A stretch of 64,000 bases of DNA from Streptomyces sp. V4I8 (GCF_041261225.1 NZ_JBGCCN010000002.1:248001-312000), one strand, 5' to 3'. Numbered from the stretch's first letter, positions 14,589-24,270 are shown. Numbers and translations are program-made. Notes: generated by a model not told the origin, from the sequence alone.

Positions 14589-15388
14589 GCGACCTGGGCG
14601 CACTTCTCGAGATCGCCTCAGCCGCGGTGGACCGGGCATCCTCCCTCGTCAGCCGGATGGCCGTCGGGGAGGTCCGGTCTAAGGGCGACCGAGACATGGT
14701 TTCGAATATCGACTTTGCGGTGGAGCAGGACCTTCGAGACTTCCTAGCACGTGAAACGCCTGAACTTGGCTTTCTCGGTGAAGAGAGAGGATCCGTATCA
14801 CCGGCTCGACAGCTCACTTGGGCCCTGGATCCCGTGGATGGCACAGCTAACCTCGTGAACGGCATTCCTCTCTGCGCGGTATCTCTGGGGCTAGTGTCGG
14901 GCGAGTCATCGGTGCTCGGCGTGATCGATCTGCCGTTCCTAGGTCAGCGGTTCAAGGCGGCGCGAGGGCTCGGCGCACATGCTGACAAGCAGCCCCTCAC
15001 TCCAAGTGCACGCGATGAGTTGTCCCAGGCCGTGATCGCGATCGGCGATTACGCCGTAGGTGCGCACGCGCACAAGCGCAACGAGCTCCGCTTCGCGATC
15101 ACGCAGCTCCTTGCTGAACGTGCCTTGCGAGTTCGGATGCTCGGCTCTGCCGCGATCGACCTGGCATGGGTCGCCTCTGGAAGACTGGACGGCAGTATCG
15201 CACTCAGTAATCACCCTTGGGACATGGTGGCGGGCACGGCAATCGCCCGTGAGGCGGGAGCTCTTGTCCTGGATGCACACGGTCGGAACCACGACCTGCT
15301 GTCCGCAGCGACGATCGCCATAGCACCAGGACTGCGCCAGCCACTTCTCCAACTGCTGACCGATGCACGGAAACAGGTGGCGGAGTGA
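14585..15388 (+). CDS. Inositol-monophosphatase-family phosphatase
   Basis: 267 residues from a GTG that overlaps the previous stop (GTGA). It has the metal-binding motifs of the FIG superfamily: E-E-R-G at about 69-72 (FLGEERG), WALDPVDGTANLVNGIP (DPVDGT signature) and the C-terminal HPWDMVAGTAIAREAGALVL. Length matches IMPase/SuhB enzymes (~260). The likely reaction is Mg-dependent dephosphorylation of a sugar or nucleotide phosphate; the substrate cannot be told from sequence. It is translationally coupled to the DUF5919 gene in the GntR operon, so it probably serves the same regulatory module rather than central metabolism. Confidence 0.9.
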   Translation: MSDLGALLEIASAAVDRASSLVSRMAVGEVRSKGDRDMVSNIDFAVEQDLRDFLARETPELGFLGEERGSVSPARQLTWALDPVDGTANLVNGIPLCAVSLGLVSGESSVLGVIDLPFLGQRFKAARGLGAHADKQPLTPSARDELSQAVIAIGDYAVGAHAHKRNELRFAITQLLAERALRVRMLGSAAIDLAWVASGRLDGSIALSNHPWDMVAGTAIAREAGALVLDAHGRNHDLLSAATIAIAPGLRQPLLQLLTDARKQVAE

Positions 15389-15926
15389 CCCAGTCGCAGA
15401 CACGCACCACGGCTCCTGCCGTAGTAGTGACCCGCGCGTCGCTCCGGCAACGGGACTTTTTTGTCTTCCCGTGCCGGTCCGTGCACGGGCGCACCTCAGC
15501 CCCGGAAGGGGGCGAGATGTCGTAGGCGCGATCGGCGGCGCCCGCTGAGCGGGACTTCAAGCCGCCGGGGCCCGGCCTCCCGGTGATGCCAGTCACCTAG
15601 GCGCGGTGCCCCATCTGCTCTCCGGTTTCGGCCTGCCAGGGCCTTGCGGGAGGAGCTGCTCGCCCCGGTGCCAGCCGGCTGCGAGCGGTTCGATCTTTGG
15701 TTCTGCCCGAACCATGAAGCGCCACAAAGGCCTTCGTTGTGCCCTCCAAAAGCGACAGGAGTGCTAAGCACATGTTGCAGCATCGTGCTGCCCTTTGTCA
15801 GCCCAGTCTTGCCCTATTGGTGCATTTTGCACCGCCTTTCAGGTCACAGCCTCCCGCTCAAACCGGCGGACTGTCATGTGCGCGGGCTGCCCGGACGCTC
15901 TCTATCGGCGACTTGGAGGAGTCCCG
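15389..15926. other. Non-coding palindrome-rich region upstream of rep-like gene; origin candidate
   Basis: About 540 bases without a convincing gene. It starts with a terminator-like hairpin after the phosphatase gene (CGGCAACGGG paired with CCCGTGCCG around a T6 run, about 15448-15478). The last 170 bases are relatively AT-rich. They contain GTGCTAAGCAC (15761-15771) and GGTGCATTTTGCACC (15819-15833), both palindromes built on GTGC/GCAC. The region directly precedes the Rep-like gene, so it is a reasonable place for the replication origin or Rep operator. Confidence 0.4.
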
Positions 15927-17414
15927 GTGAGCGCCGTGGCGGCGCCGGACGCCGCAATGATTCCCGCCCCGCGTTCCTCGGGGGACGACGCGGTCGATGT
16001 GCTGCCCGCGTTGTACGTGTCGGAGGCGAGGCAGTGGCTGTTGACGTCGACGGGCCGGATCGCGCCGGACGGCTACTCCTGGATGCAGGGGGTGCACTGG
16101 GTGGCGGGCTCGGGTTTGTACGAGCCGCGCCGGTACCGGTCGCACGGTCCGCGTTCGTTCGGGCAGACGACGGTGTTCATCGCCCAGCTGCTCAGCGAGC
16201 TGTCGCCGTGCCGTCCGGGGATCGAGTACCTGATGCGTCGCACCGGCCTCACGAAGCGGGCGGTGCAGAGCCACCTGCAGATTCTCCGGGAGACCGGGCT
16301 GCTTGCCTACATCGTGAAGGGCACGCGGCAGCGGGGCGGGCCGCCGCAGGCGTCGGAATTCGCGCTGATGCTGCCGCCCGAGTTCGATGCCGCGCTGGGG
16401 ATCCGGACGGCTGGTGAGGGCACCGGGCGGCGGGTGACGGGGATCGCGAAGTTCGGTCGCAAGTTGATGGCGAAGCTGGCAGCGAAGGCGGCCCGGAAGG
16501 TGCGCCGGCCTCGGGCGGCGCGGTCCTCGAGGACCGCGCCGAAGGCTGCCCGAAAGGGGGCTACGGAGGCCTCTGTGACTGCTGTTTCGGCGGAGTCCCG
16601 TTGCACCCCAATGGGGGGTAGTTCCTCAAGTGTTTCGTCTGCGGGTACTACTTCCTTCCCCCCTGAGAGCAAGCTCGCAAGCGGGGGCAGCGAGTCACTC
16701 ATCCCGGAGAAGTCCAAGGCCAGCAGTCGCCGGAAGCTGAACACGGTCGGACGCCGCTTCCAGTTGGCGAGGGAGCTCACCCATGAGATGGACTGGCTGC
16801 GCGGCTGCGCGGTGTCCCGGATCGCCTGGGTGGCCCGGACCGTTGCTGATGCCGGATGGACCGTGACCGAGGTCAAGGCCTGGCTGCACTTCCGCGGCGA
16901 GGCGGCCCACGTCCGTCGGGGCTCCGGCCTGCTCGCCGTGCTGCTGGCCAACGCGGTGACCGTGCTGGACACCCCGGCCAAGCGTGCCGAGGCCGTCGCC
17001 CGGTGGCGCGGTGCTCAGGAGGCGGCCCGCCGTGACCGCATCCAGCAGGTCCGTGCCCAGCGGGAGCGGTTCGAGGGCGACTGGGAGGCACCTTCCAGCC
17101 ACGTTGTCACGCGCCAGGTGGCGCAGGCGTTCGCCCAGGTCCGCGAGGTGGCTAACGGCGGCCGCCGCCAGGACCAGGCCCCCAGCGTCGGTGACCAGTG
17201 CGGGGACCCGGGGCTGAATGACCCGCAGGTCGAGCAGATGCGCGAGCAGGCGCTCGGCGAGCTCATGAGGGGCGTAACCGACCTGATCGACCTGGCGGTC
17301 GACTCCATGGGCCCCGAGGCCGCCGAACGCCTCTACGGCGCACCCCTGATGCGCCGCGCCCGCCAGCTGGCAAGCGCCGCCCACAGCTCGCTCATGACCA
17401 TCACCCACCGGTAG
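15927..17414 (+). CDS. Winged-helix replication-initiator-like protein (Rep candidate)
   Basis: 495 residues from the GTG at 15927, with GGAGGA six bases upstream. An N-terminal domain includes a winged helix near residues 95-130 (IEYLMRRTGLTKRAVQSHLQ then ILRETGLLAYIVKG). A Lys/Arg/Ala-rich linker follows (about 180-215), then a Ser-rich low-complexity stretch (about 220-260). The C-terminal helical domain contains WLRGCAVSRIAWVARTVADA. Similar large wHTH proteins are the replication genes of Streptomyces linear plasmids. The following DUF721 (DciA-like) gene, nine bases downstream, supports a replication role. Rep function is an inference; a regulator is the alternative. Confidence 0.65.
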   Translation: MSAVAAPDAAMIPAPRSSGDDAVDVLPALYVSEARQWLLTSTGRIAPDGYSWMQGVHWVAGSGLYEPRRYRSHGPRSFGQTTVFIAQLLSELSPCRPGIEYLMRRTGLTKRAVQSHLQILRETGLLAYIVKGTRQRGGPPQASEFALMLPPEFDAALGIRTAGEGTGRRVTGIAKFGRKLMAKLAAKAARKVRRPRAARSSRTAPKAARKGATEASVTAVSAESRCTPMGGSSSSVSSAGTTSFPPESKLASGGSESLIPEKSKASSRRKLNTVGRRFQLARELTHEMDWLRGCAVSRIAWVARTVADAGWTVTEVKAWLHFRGEAAHVRRGSGLLAVLLANAVTVLDTPAKRAEAVARWRGAQEAARRDRIQQVRAQRERFEGDWEAPSSHVVTRQVAQAFAQVREVANGGRRQDQAPSVGDQCGDPGLNDPQVEQMREQALGELMRGVTDLIDLAVDSMGPEAAERLYGAPLMRRARQLASAAHSSLMTITHR

Positions 17415-17423
17415 GAGGCCCAG

Positions 17424-18272
17424 ATGACCGAGACCACCACCATCGAGCAGGCCGGCTCGGACGGCCCCGAGCTGTCGGGTGTCGACCTCGCGCGGGTCGC
17501 TCTGCACGCCGCCCGCGATGCCGCCCGCAAGCGCGGCGAAACTGAGGCCCGGATGCCGCGCCGCCGCACCAGGCGTGTTGTGAAGCGCGACGGCCGCGAG
17601 CCGAGCGGGTTCGCCGCCGTGCTCCAGGGCCTGATGGCGGAGCGGGCCTGGGCGGTCCCGGCCGTCGGCGGCAGCATCCTGGACCGCTGGCCAGACATCG
17701 CAGCCGCACTCTCATCCCGGCTGTCCGAGCACGTCCAGGCCGTGGCCTTCCACTCGGAGAGCGGGCAGCTGGACCTGCGCCCGGACTCGCCCGCTTATGC
17801 CACCCAACTCCGCCTGATCACCGCCCGGATCATCACCGCAGCGAACCAGGAAGTCGGCACCGACGCCGTCCGCACCATCCGGGTCCTGGCCGCCGGCGTC
17901 GCGCCCGAGCCCCGCACGGCGGAACCCGCCCCGCAGACCGCGCCCCAAGCGCCGGTGAAGACCCGCGACACCGCCTCGCCCGGCTATCAGCAGGCGCTGG
18001 CCGCGCACATGGCCGTCGCCCCCGACAGGCGGGTGGACCCGGGCATCGCGGAAGCAGTCGAGCGGCAGACCAGGGCCATGCGCGAGCTCAGCCGGCGGGC
18101 CTTCCCCGAGCCGGAGGCGTCCTCGATCGAGGCGGCCCGCATCCAGCGCCGCCGCGCGTCCGAAGCCAACCACACCCTGGCGCTGCGCCGGGCCCGGGCC
18201 GAACGAGCGGCCCGTCAGACCGGGACGGAGGCCGCCGCGCCGCAGCCCTCGGCGGTCCGGCGTACGGCGTGA
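17424..18272 (+). CDS. DUF721/DciA-like protein in the replication operon
   Basis: 282 residues from an ATG with TAGGAGG upstream. Residues 75-155 carry the DUF721 pattern: RWPDIAAALSSRLSEHVQAV, LDLRPDSPAYATQLRLITAR, then IITAANQEVG and TIRVL. DUF721 includes DciA, the replicative-helicase loader of most bacteria. The second half is a Pro-rich linker and a basic, helical C-terminus (RRASEANHTLALRRARAERA). It lies nine bases after the Rep-like gene, so a plasmid-specific helicase-loading role is plausible. Part of its C-terminal coding region is duplicated as a decayed copy at 19365-19600. Confidence 0.72.
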   Translation: MTETTTIEQAGSDGPELSGVDLARVALHAARDAARKRGETEARMPRRRTRRVVKRDGREPSGFAAVLQGLMAERAWAVPAVGGSILDRWPDIAAALSSRLSEHVQAVAFHSESGQLDLRPDSPAYATQLRLITARIITAANQEVGTDAVRTIRVLAAGVAPEPRTAEPAPQTAPQAPVKTRDTASPGYQQALAAHMAVAPDRRVDPGIAEAVERQTRAMRELSRRAFPEPEASSIEAARIQRRRASEANHTLALRRARAERAARQTGTEAAAPQPSAVRRTA

Positions 18273-18449
18273 ATGCGCAGGCTAGGACCGACGGCGGACA
18301 GCCTCACCGACGTGCCGGTTGATCAGGGCGATTGCCATCACCTCTGTACCGTCCCACCAACTACTTCTCGGAACCGGATCATTCGGTGCATTGCCGAATG
18401 ACAAGATTGAGGACCTGCCAGGGCAGGCAACGATCGGAGACCACAAGCG

Positions 18450-19352
18450 ATGCCGAAGAAGCGTAAGAAGAACCGTAAGGCGCCCCGGCAGAACAGCCCC
18501 AGGCGAAGCGCTCCCACGCAGCAGGCAGGATCGCAGCCCGCCGACTGGGAACCCGACTGGGAAAGCCTTCCCGATGCAGACTTCGACCCGCTCAGCGCCC
18601 TGGCCGACCGGTATTCGACTCCGGCTGACGCGGTGAAGGCCGTCCAGGCCGGCGAGCCGGTGGAGTGGATCGGCGACGTTGAGGGCGCCAAGATGCGCCA
18701 CCGCGTCCTCCTCGCCGACAACGGTGAAGCCGTAGTTGAGCAGGCCGTCTTCCTCGACGGCACCCTGGAGCAGATGGTGCTGTGCGCAGCGCACCAGGCC
18801 GGCGAGCACGGTCGGGACCAACTGCACACGGGCGTGCTCGCCGCTCTCGACGCCCTGCACACGGTTATCCGGCCGATCGTGGAAGCCCGCGTCCGAACGG
18901 TCCGCCCCGACTACACCGCTGCCGTACTTGAGTCCTTCCAGGAGGCACCCGAACCGAACGGTCCGGGCACACCGGTATTCGGATGGCGTACCTTCCACAG
19001 CGTCGGCCCGGACACCACCTGGGACGACACGATCGACACGGCCACCTGGAACAGCTCCACCATGATGTCCGGCTTGATCGAGGACTCAGACGACGTACCC
19101 GAGCTCCAACCTCCCCAGCTGGCCCGGCTGCTGCACGACCATGGCGTCCCGGTCATCCTCTGCGCCAACTGCGGCGACGCCATCACCGACCGTCACCCAC
19201 GATGGAGCGGTGTCTGGGTCTCGCCCAGCAACGACAGCGGCCCACTGTGTGAGGCCCCCATCCCTGCACTGCAGCGCCCGGCTCCCAAGCTCGGGTGGCT
19301 CACCGACGCGGAGTTCTGCTACCCGCACCAACCCGCACTCGTGAGCGCCTGA
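18450..19352 (+). CDS. Hypothetical protein downstream of the replication genes
   Basis: 300 residues from an ATG with GGAG ten bases upstream. A very basic N-terminus (MPKKRKKNRKAPRQNSPRR) is followed by an acidic W-rich segment (DWEPDWESLPDADFDPLSAL) and a mixed alpha/beta body. Near the C-terminus CANCGDAITDRHPRW, later C-x-x-P and CYPHQ could bind zinc. No family is recognised. The gene separates the DciA-like gene from its decayed partial copy, so it was probably inserted or duplicated with that block. Confidence 0.65.
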   Translation: MPKKRKKNRKAPRQNSPRRSAPTQQAGSQPADWEPDWESLPDADFDPLSALADRYSTPADAVKAVQAGEPVEWIGDVEGAKMRHRVLLADNGEAVVEQAVFLDGTLEQMVLCAAHQAGEHGRDQLHTGVLAALDALHTVIRPIVEARVRTVRPDYTAAVLESFQEAPEPNGPGTPVFGWRTFHSVGPDTTWDDTIDTATWNSSTMMSGLIEDSDDVPELQPPQLARLLHDHGVPVILCANCGDAITDRHPRWSGVWVSPSNDSGPLCEAPIPALQRPAPKLGWLTDAEFCYPHQPALVSA

Positions 19353-19364
19353 CGAAGCGCTAGA

Positions 19365-19600
19365 CCGTCGCGCCCGAGCGGCGCGTCGACCCGGCATCGC
19401 GGAGGCCGTGGAGCGGCGGACCAGGGCGCTGCGTGAGCTGAGCCGGCGGGCGTTCCCGGAGCCGTAGGCGCCTCGGACCAGCCTGCGTCGATCGAGGCGG
19501 CCCGCATCCAGCGTCGCCGCGAATCCGAAGCGACCCGGGCTCTTGCGCTGCGGCGGGCCCGGGCGGAGCGTGCCGCCCGTCAGGCCAGCGCGTCGACTGT
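19365..19600 (+). pseudogene. Decayed partial copy of the DciA-like gene 3' end
   Basis: Alignable by eye with 18015-18230. It encodes VAPERRVDP, then after a one-base deletion VERRTRALRELSRRAFPEP and a TAG stop, then IEAARIQRRRESEATRALALR. The corresponding intact protein reads VAPDRRVDPGIAEAVERQTR and so on. The copy has a frameshift, an in-frame stop and no start, so it is a non-functional duplication scar. Confidence 0.75.
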
Positions 19601-19704
19601 TCCGCCGGGCCCTGCCCCCTGCGTACGACGGTTTGAGCATGTCGATCGTCTGTGAGGCCAACGCCGTTGATGGCACGATGAGTTGGGACGAAGGGTGGGG
19701 GTTT

Positions 19705-21385
19705 GTGCAGGGTGACAGGCGGCGGATTCAGACGGCGGTCCTGGGCGGTGCGGACTCGGAGGATCCGCTGATGCTGCCGCTGGAGGCGATCGAGCTGGCC
19801 CGCCTTTCGACGCCATCACGAGCACGACACGTTCTGGTGCGGGCTGCTGCTGGGAGGCTGCGGCCTTCAGTTGACGACGAAGCTGTACACCGACCGGGTC
19901 TGCCACTTCGCCCACTACCCGGGCCCCGACGGGCGCCCCCACCTGTGCGGCCGGCGCGCCCGCGGTGTGGACAGCGCCGACCACCTGTACGTGAAGTCCG
20001 CGGCCGCCGCCTGGCTCCGCAGCCGGGACCTTCCGGCCGACTTCGAGTTTGCCCAGCCGGAGGGAGTGCCGATCGGCTCGGTCGTGGATATCCAGTTCCA
20101 GCACCGTGGACTGCGCGTGCACTTGGACCAGGCGGTTCAGCCGGCGTGGGATGAGGGCGGCCGCGAGCCGGTACTTGGGATGTCGGTGCCGGTGGACCGG
20201 GACACTCTGATCGACCGCTGGTACGTCCATCGGATCCGGTTGAACAGTGAGGGCACCACCCGGAAGGTCCGGATCGGCACGGAGGCGTTCGCACGGGAAA
20301 CCGAGTGGTTCGCGTTGGACGACTGCGAGATGACGGAGCGGGGGCTGTCGACGCCTGCGGTCGAGCGGATCGTCCGCGCCCGCAGCACACGCCCTGCTTC
20401 GCGGTGGCCGACGGGTAAGGCCAGGAAGGCTCCGGACACCGAGGCACGCGCACAGGTCGTTCTGCGCCGGCTGGCTGATGCCCTGAAGGTGGAGTCCGTG
20501 GTCGTGGTGAACCGGGTACTGGGCGAGATCGCCGCCATGACCGGGATGAGCCAGCAAACCCTGGCCGAAGTGGACGCTGCCGTGGCTGAGGCGAACCGCT
20601 GGCTGGAGCGGCAGGCCGAAGTCCGGCGAGACCTGTTCGCCCGGCTGGACGAGGCCGTGGCCGCCCGGCGCACCAAGCAGATCCGGGAACTCCTGGCCCG
20701 CGTCAACGCGACCGCGAGCCACGACCGCACCGACACCGAGGATATCATCGCGGCGGCGGCCGCCGACTACATGACCGCCTTCACCGCGGAGGCCTACCAG
20801 CGAGTCCGGGACATTCTTGATGATCTCAGCCGCACCGGACGGCACTTGCAACCTGCACAGTTGCGCCCTTTGGTGGAGAAGGCGATCCAGGCAGCGGCCG
20901 ACGCAGGGAGCCTGATGGGCGACCGCGAGGCAATCCGGATCGCCTACTGGAAGGAACGCGCGGGCCTCAGCCAGTCGGCCTGGTCCTACCGGTCTAGGTC
21001 TGCCCGGCTGGCACCAACCGGAGACGAGCAGCAGCCCGCAAGGAAGCATCTGCACAAGCAGGTGGCACGTCGGCACTGGATCAAGAGAAGCTGCCCGCGC
21101 TGCCACGCCAGCCAGGGCCAGAACTGCGTCATCGACAACCAGACCGGCACCGGCGAGGTGCGGAACGTCCCCCATGACGAACGGCTCCATCCGATCCTGG
21201 AAGAACGGAAGGCCAAACAGCGAGAGCAGACCCCGCCACCGCCCCCGTGGCGTGTCTACGACGTCACGTGCCCCGACTGCGGCCAGGGCCCCGATTCTCG
21301 TTGCGAGAGCCCCGGAGGCCCGCATCGCTCACGAGTTGAGAAGGCAAAGGCATTCACCCGCGCTCGAAAACCGCGGCCGGAGTGA
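19705..21385 (+). pseudogene. CoiA-like HFAH zinc-finger protein, copy 1 (frameshifted)
   Basis: Starts at GTG 19705 (AAGGGTGGGGG upstream): VQGDRRRIQTAVLGGADSED. One extra base near 19800 shifts the frame; the second frame continues FRRHHEHDTFWCGLLLGGCG and TTKLYTDRVCHFAHYPGPDG to the stop at 21385. The intact part from 19871 alone is 504 residues. Domain order matches the next gene: a CoiA-type zinc finger (F-W-C-G...G-G-C-G, then CHFAH, then a C and SADHLYVKSAAAAWL), a helical middle, and two C-terminal zinc modules (CPRCHASQGQNC...H; CPDCGQGPDSRC...H-R-S-R). It is either a decaying paralog or a sequencing indel. No catalytic nuclease motif is evident. Confidence 0.7.
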
Positions 21386-21597
21386 AGTGACGCAGCAGTG
21401 GCCCCTCCCAAGTTGCGACCGTGTGTGACCGTCCGGTCACCACATTGCAGGAAGGTGAACGGTACACGGCTGCGGCCGCTTCCCGCTCTCGAACGGTGTA
21501 GTGCGCTGTCCCATTCGCGGGGGGCGTGCTCGTCGTTTGGTCTGGAGGGCCAACTGGGCGGGTGGCACGATGAGATGAGCCGGAACGGGACGGGGGG

Positions 21598-23184
21598 ATG
21601 GCGTTGCGTAGTGGCGGGGCGTCGGGTGAGGACCGGAGGCAGATTCAGACGGCGGTGCTGGGGGCGGTGGACTCCCAGGAGCCTTTAGTGCTGCCGCTGG
21701 AAGCGATCGAGCTGGATGCGTTCCGTAAGCAGTACGAGGGTCAGACGTTCTGGTGCGGGAGCTGGTTGGGCGGCTGTGGCCGGCAGCTGACGACGAAGCT
21801 GTACGTGGACCGTGTGTGCCATTTCGCCCATCACCCCGATCTGGACGCGACGCGGCCGCCGTGTGCGCGCCGGGCCCGGGACGTGACCAGCGCCGACCAC
21901 CTCTACGTGAAGGCTGCTGCCGAGCGGCTGCTGCGCGCCCAGGAAATGTCGGGCAAGGTGGTGTGCTCGCAGCCGGGGCCTGAGTTGGCTCCTCCCGGCT
22001 CTGTGGTGCAGCTGCGGCTCGGCGACGGTGCTGGGCTGACCATCCACATGAATGCGGCTGTCCGGCCCGACTGGGACACGCAGACGGCGGCCCGCATTGT
22101 GGTGGAGGCGGGGGTGCTGGTGGACCGGGCGACCCTGCAGCGCCTGCCGTACGTGCACCGCATCCGCTGCGACAGCCAGGGCACGAGCCGGCGCGTCCTG
22201 ATCGGTACCGAGACCGCCCGAGGCACCGAGTGGTTCACCCCTGCACAGTGTTCCCTGGGGCCCGCCGGCCTGGTGACCCCGGCGCTGGACGACCTGCCGA
22301 ACCGGCCCATTGCCCGACCGTCGGGGCGCCCCCACGCCGAAACGCACGATCAGCCAGCCCGAATATCGCCGGAGGTGGGTCACCTCCTGTTGCGCCTGGC
22401 CACCGCGCGCCAGGGCCGCGACATCACCAACACTCAAAGGCTGATCAAGGAATGCGACATCTTGCTGGGCCGCAAGACGTCGGTGCCGGCGGTGTTGAAG
22501 AAGGCCCGGGATTCGGCCGAACAATGGCTCTTGGAACGCAGCAATGAAGTCGTCACATGGAACCGCAAGGGCAAGCTGGTGGCCTTGACCGGCGACGGGG
22601 CCAAACGGGAGGCGGAGAAGCGCGCACGTCAGGCGCGGCAGGCCGCAGAGCAGCGCAAGGAGTATCTGGCGGAGCTCAAGCTTGCCCTGGAAGATGAGCG
22701 TTTCGGTGATGTACGGGGTCTGCTGAGGGCGATCTCCCAGCTGCCGGACAGTGACGTTCCACTGACCCGGGCGCAGATCGATTTTCTGAAGGGTGCCAGG
22801 GGCCGCGTGTACGGCGGAAGGCTCGGCAAACTGCAGGACCAGGTCGCACGCAAGAAGTGGTTCCAGGGCCCCTGCCCGACGTGCAGCGCCCGTCCGGGGC
22901 AGGAGTGTTTCGACGAAGGCCGGGACGGTCAGCCGCTGCGGCGCTTTGGCGGTCACGACGAGCGTCTCCTGCTGGTCATCGCGTCCCGGACGGAGGCCGA
23001 CGCTCGCAAAAGGGCCTACCGGGCTGGCGCCGAGGCCTCGCGCGGCACCACGACCGAGGATCTGGCCCGGAGCGTGTCCCACGTGCAGTGCCCCACCTGC
23101 AAGGCTCCGGCGGGACAGCCATGCACGGTGCCAGGCAGCCACGAGTCTCGCTTTCAACGCGCTCAGTCACAGCGACGGCAGTGA
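21598..23184 (+). CDS. CoiA-like HFAH zinc-finger protein, copy 2 (intact)
   Basis: 528 residues from an ATG with GGGGGG upstream. Residues 45-105 resemble the CoiA N-terminal zinc finger: TFWCGSWLGGCGRQLTTKLY, RVCHFAHHPD, then C and SADHLYVKAAAERLL. A beta-rich segment (about 120-200), a Lys/Arg/Glu-rich helical region (about 330-400), and two zinc modules follow: CPTCSARPGQEC with a later GGHDERL, and CPTCKAPAGQPCTVPGSHES. CoiA proteins act on incoming DNA in naturally competent bacteria and have a PD-(D/E)xK-type domain, but I cannot identify those residues here. As a tandem pair beside replication genes, they may act on plasmid DNA; function is unknown. Confidence 0.75.
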   Translation: MALRSGGASGEDRRQIQTAVLGAVDSQEPLVLPLEAIELDAFRKQYEGQTFWCGSWLGGCGRQLTTKLYVDRVCHFAHHPDLDATRPPCARRARDVTSADHLYVKAAAERLLRAQEMSGKVVCSQPGPELAPPGSVVQLRLGDGAGLTIHMNAAVRPDWDTQTAARIVVEAGVLVDRATLQRLPYVHRIRCDSQGTSRRVLIGTETARGTEWFTPAQCSLGPAGLVTPALDDLPNRPIARPSGRPHAETHDQPARISPEVGHLLLRLATARQGRDITNTQRLIKECDILLGRKTSVPAVLKKARDSAEQWLLERSNEVVTWNRKGKLVALTGDGAKREAEKRARQARQAAEQRKEYLAELKLALEDERFGDVRGLLRAISQLPDSDVPLTRAQIDFLKGARGRVYGGRLGKLQDQVARKKWFQGPCPTCSARPGQECFDEGRDGQPLRRFGGHDERLLLVIASRTEADARKRAYRAGAEASRGTTTEDLARSVSHVQCPTCKAPAGQPCTVPGSHESRFQRAQSQRRQ

Positions 23185-23598
23185 TCGAAGAGAAGTAGTT
23201 GCACGCGGAGCACGCGGCAGAGGCGTTCGCGCCGCGATGACTTGTAGGCGCGGTAGCCCTGCCTACTCCTGGCGGGCGTCTCAAGTGTCCGACGCGGCAT
23301 GCGGTGCGAACGGCCCTGGCCCGTGGCAGCCTGTGGTGGCGCTCATCTGTGTGCTGCGCTGATGTGCATGGCGTGATCGTCCTTATCTGACGGATGATTT
23401 CGCGTCGAACGATCACACGTTCTGGGCGTTGCTGACTCTCGCTTGCGAAATCGCATGCGGGAGTGTGGAGCCGATCGGGGCGGCGTTCCTTCGAGTCGAA
23501 GCGTTCCCGCCCCGTGACTCCTTCGTCTAGATCCATTTTCGCGCTCCCCTTATATAATGTATTTGCCCCATTTGTGCAGTCCGGGTGAAGGGGGCACG
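23185..23598 (+). promoter_or_regulatory. Intergenic region with a TATAAT promoter element
   Basis: 414 bases without a gene. The last part is AT-rich. A consensus -10 box TATAAT lies at 23553-23558, about 40 bases before the ATG at 23599; no strong -35 box is visible at the expected distance. It probably drives the membrane protein gene downstream. Confidence 0.45.
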
Positions 23599-24168
23599 AT
23601 GAGCTATCCGCAAGATCCACAACAGCAGCCCGCCTGGGGAGGACCCGACCGGCCCGGTGGCGGCGGTGGGCCGCAGCCTCCGAGGAAGCACACGAAGCGC
23701 AAGGCCCTTGGCTTCGGATGCCTCGGCGTCTTGCTGTTGTCCGTCCTCATCGTCATCATCGCCGTCGTCGCAACCAACTCGGACGACTCCGGCACCAAGA
23801 AAGACGTAGTCACCTCCGACGACACCTCCTCGGCCAAGCCGAAGGAATCGCCCACCGAGGGAGAACAGAAGAAGGACGAGCCCGCCAGGAGCCAGGCCGA
23901 CGTGTTCAAGGAGTGTGTCGCCAAGAAAGGCACCCCGACAGAGAAGGAAGCCGTCAAACACGTCACGAAGATCACCGGCGCGGACAAGCACAACGACATC
24001 CTCGACACAGCGGAAGTCTTCACTGACTACACCGGGGGCATCGCGGGTGCGCACGCGTCCGACGGCAAGCTGATCGCCGCCGCATTCGCGTCGTGCTACG
24101 AGTCGGAGAACGGCCTGGTGACCGTCTACGACAAGAACGGCGACATCCTCTCCAACGGCAACTACTGA
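23599..24168 (+). CDS. Single-pass membrane-anchored exported protein
   Basis: 189 residues from the ATG at 23599, with GAAGGGGG upstream. A Pro/Gln/Gly-rich cytoplasmic head (MSYPQDPQQQPAWGG) and KHTKRKALGF precede one transmembrane segment (about residues 38-62, LGVLLLSVLIVIIAVVATN). An Asp/Ser/Lys-rich extracellular linker (about 63-105) is followed by a small domain with two cysteines (FKECVAKK and FASCYESE), ending VYDKNGDILSNGNY. This layout is frequent in Streptomyces surface proteins. Function unknown. It is followed by a hairpin-like GC stretch. Confidence 0.75.
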   Translation: MSYPQDPQQQPAWGGPDRPGGGGGPQPPRKHTKRKALGFGCLGVLLLSVLIVIIAVVATNSDDSGTKKDVVTSDDTSSAKPKESPTEGEQKKDEPARSQADVFKECVAKKGTPTEKEAVKHVTKITGADKHNDILDTAEVFTDYTGGIAGAHASDGKLIAAAFASCYESENGLVTVYDKNGDILSNGNY

Positions 24169-24270
24169 TCGGAAGATGCGGGCGTCCGACGCGGGGCGGA
24201 CGCCGAGCGAGGTGGGCCCGGCGACCGTTAAGGGCACGTCGAAGGCCTTGCTCCTTGGTTCAAGCGGGCT

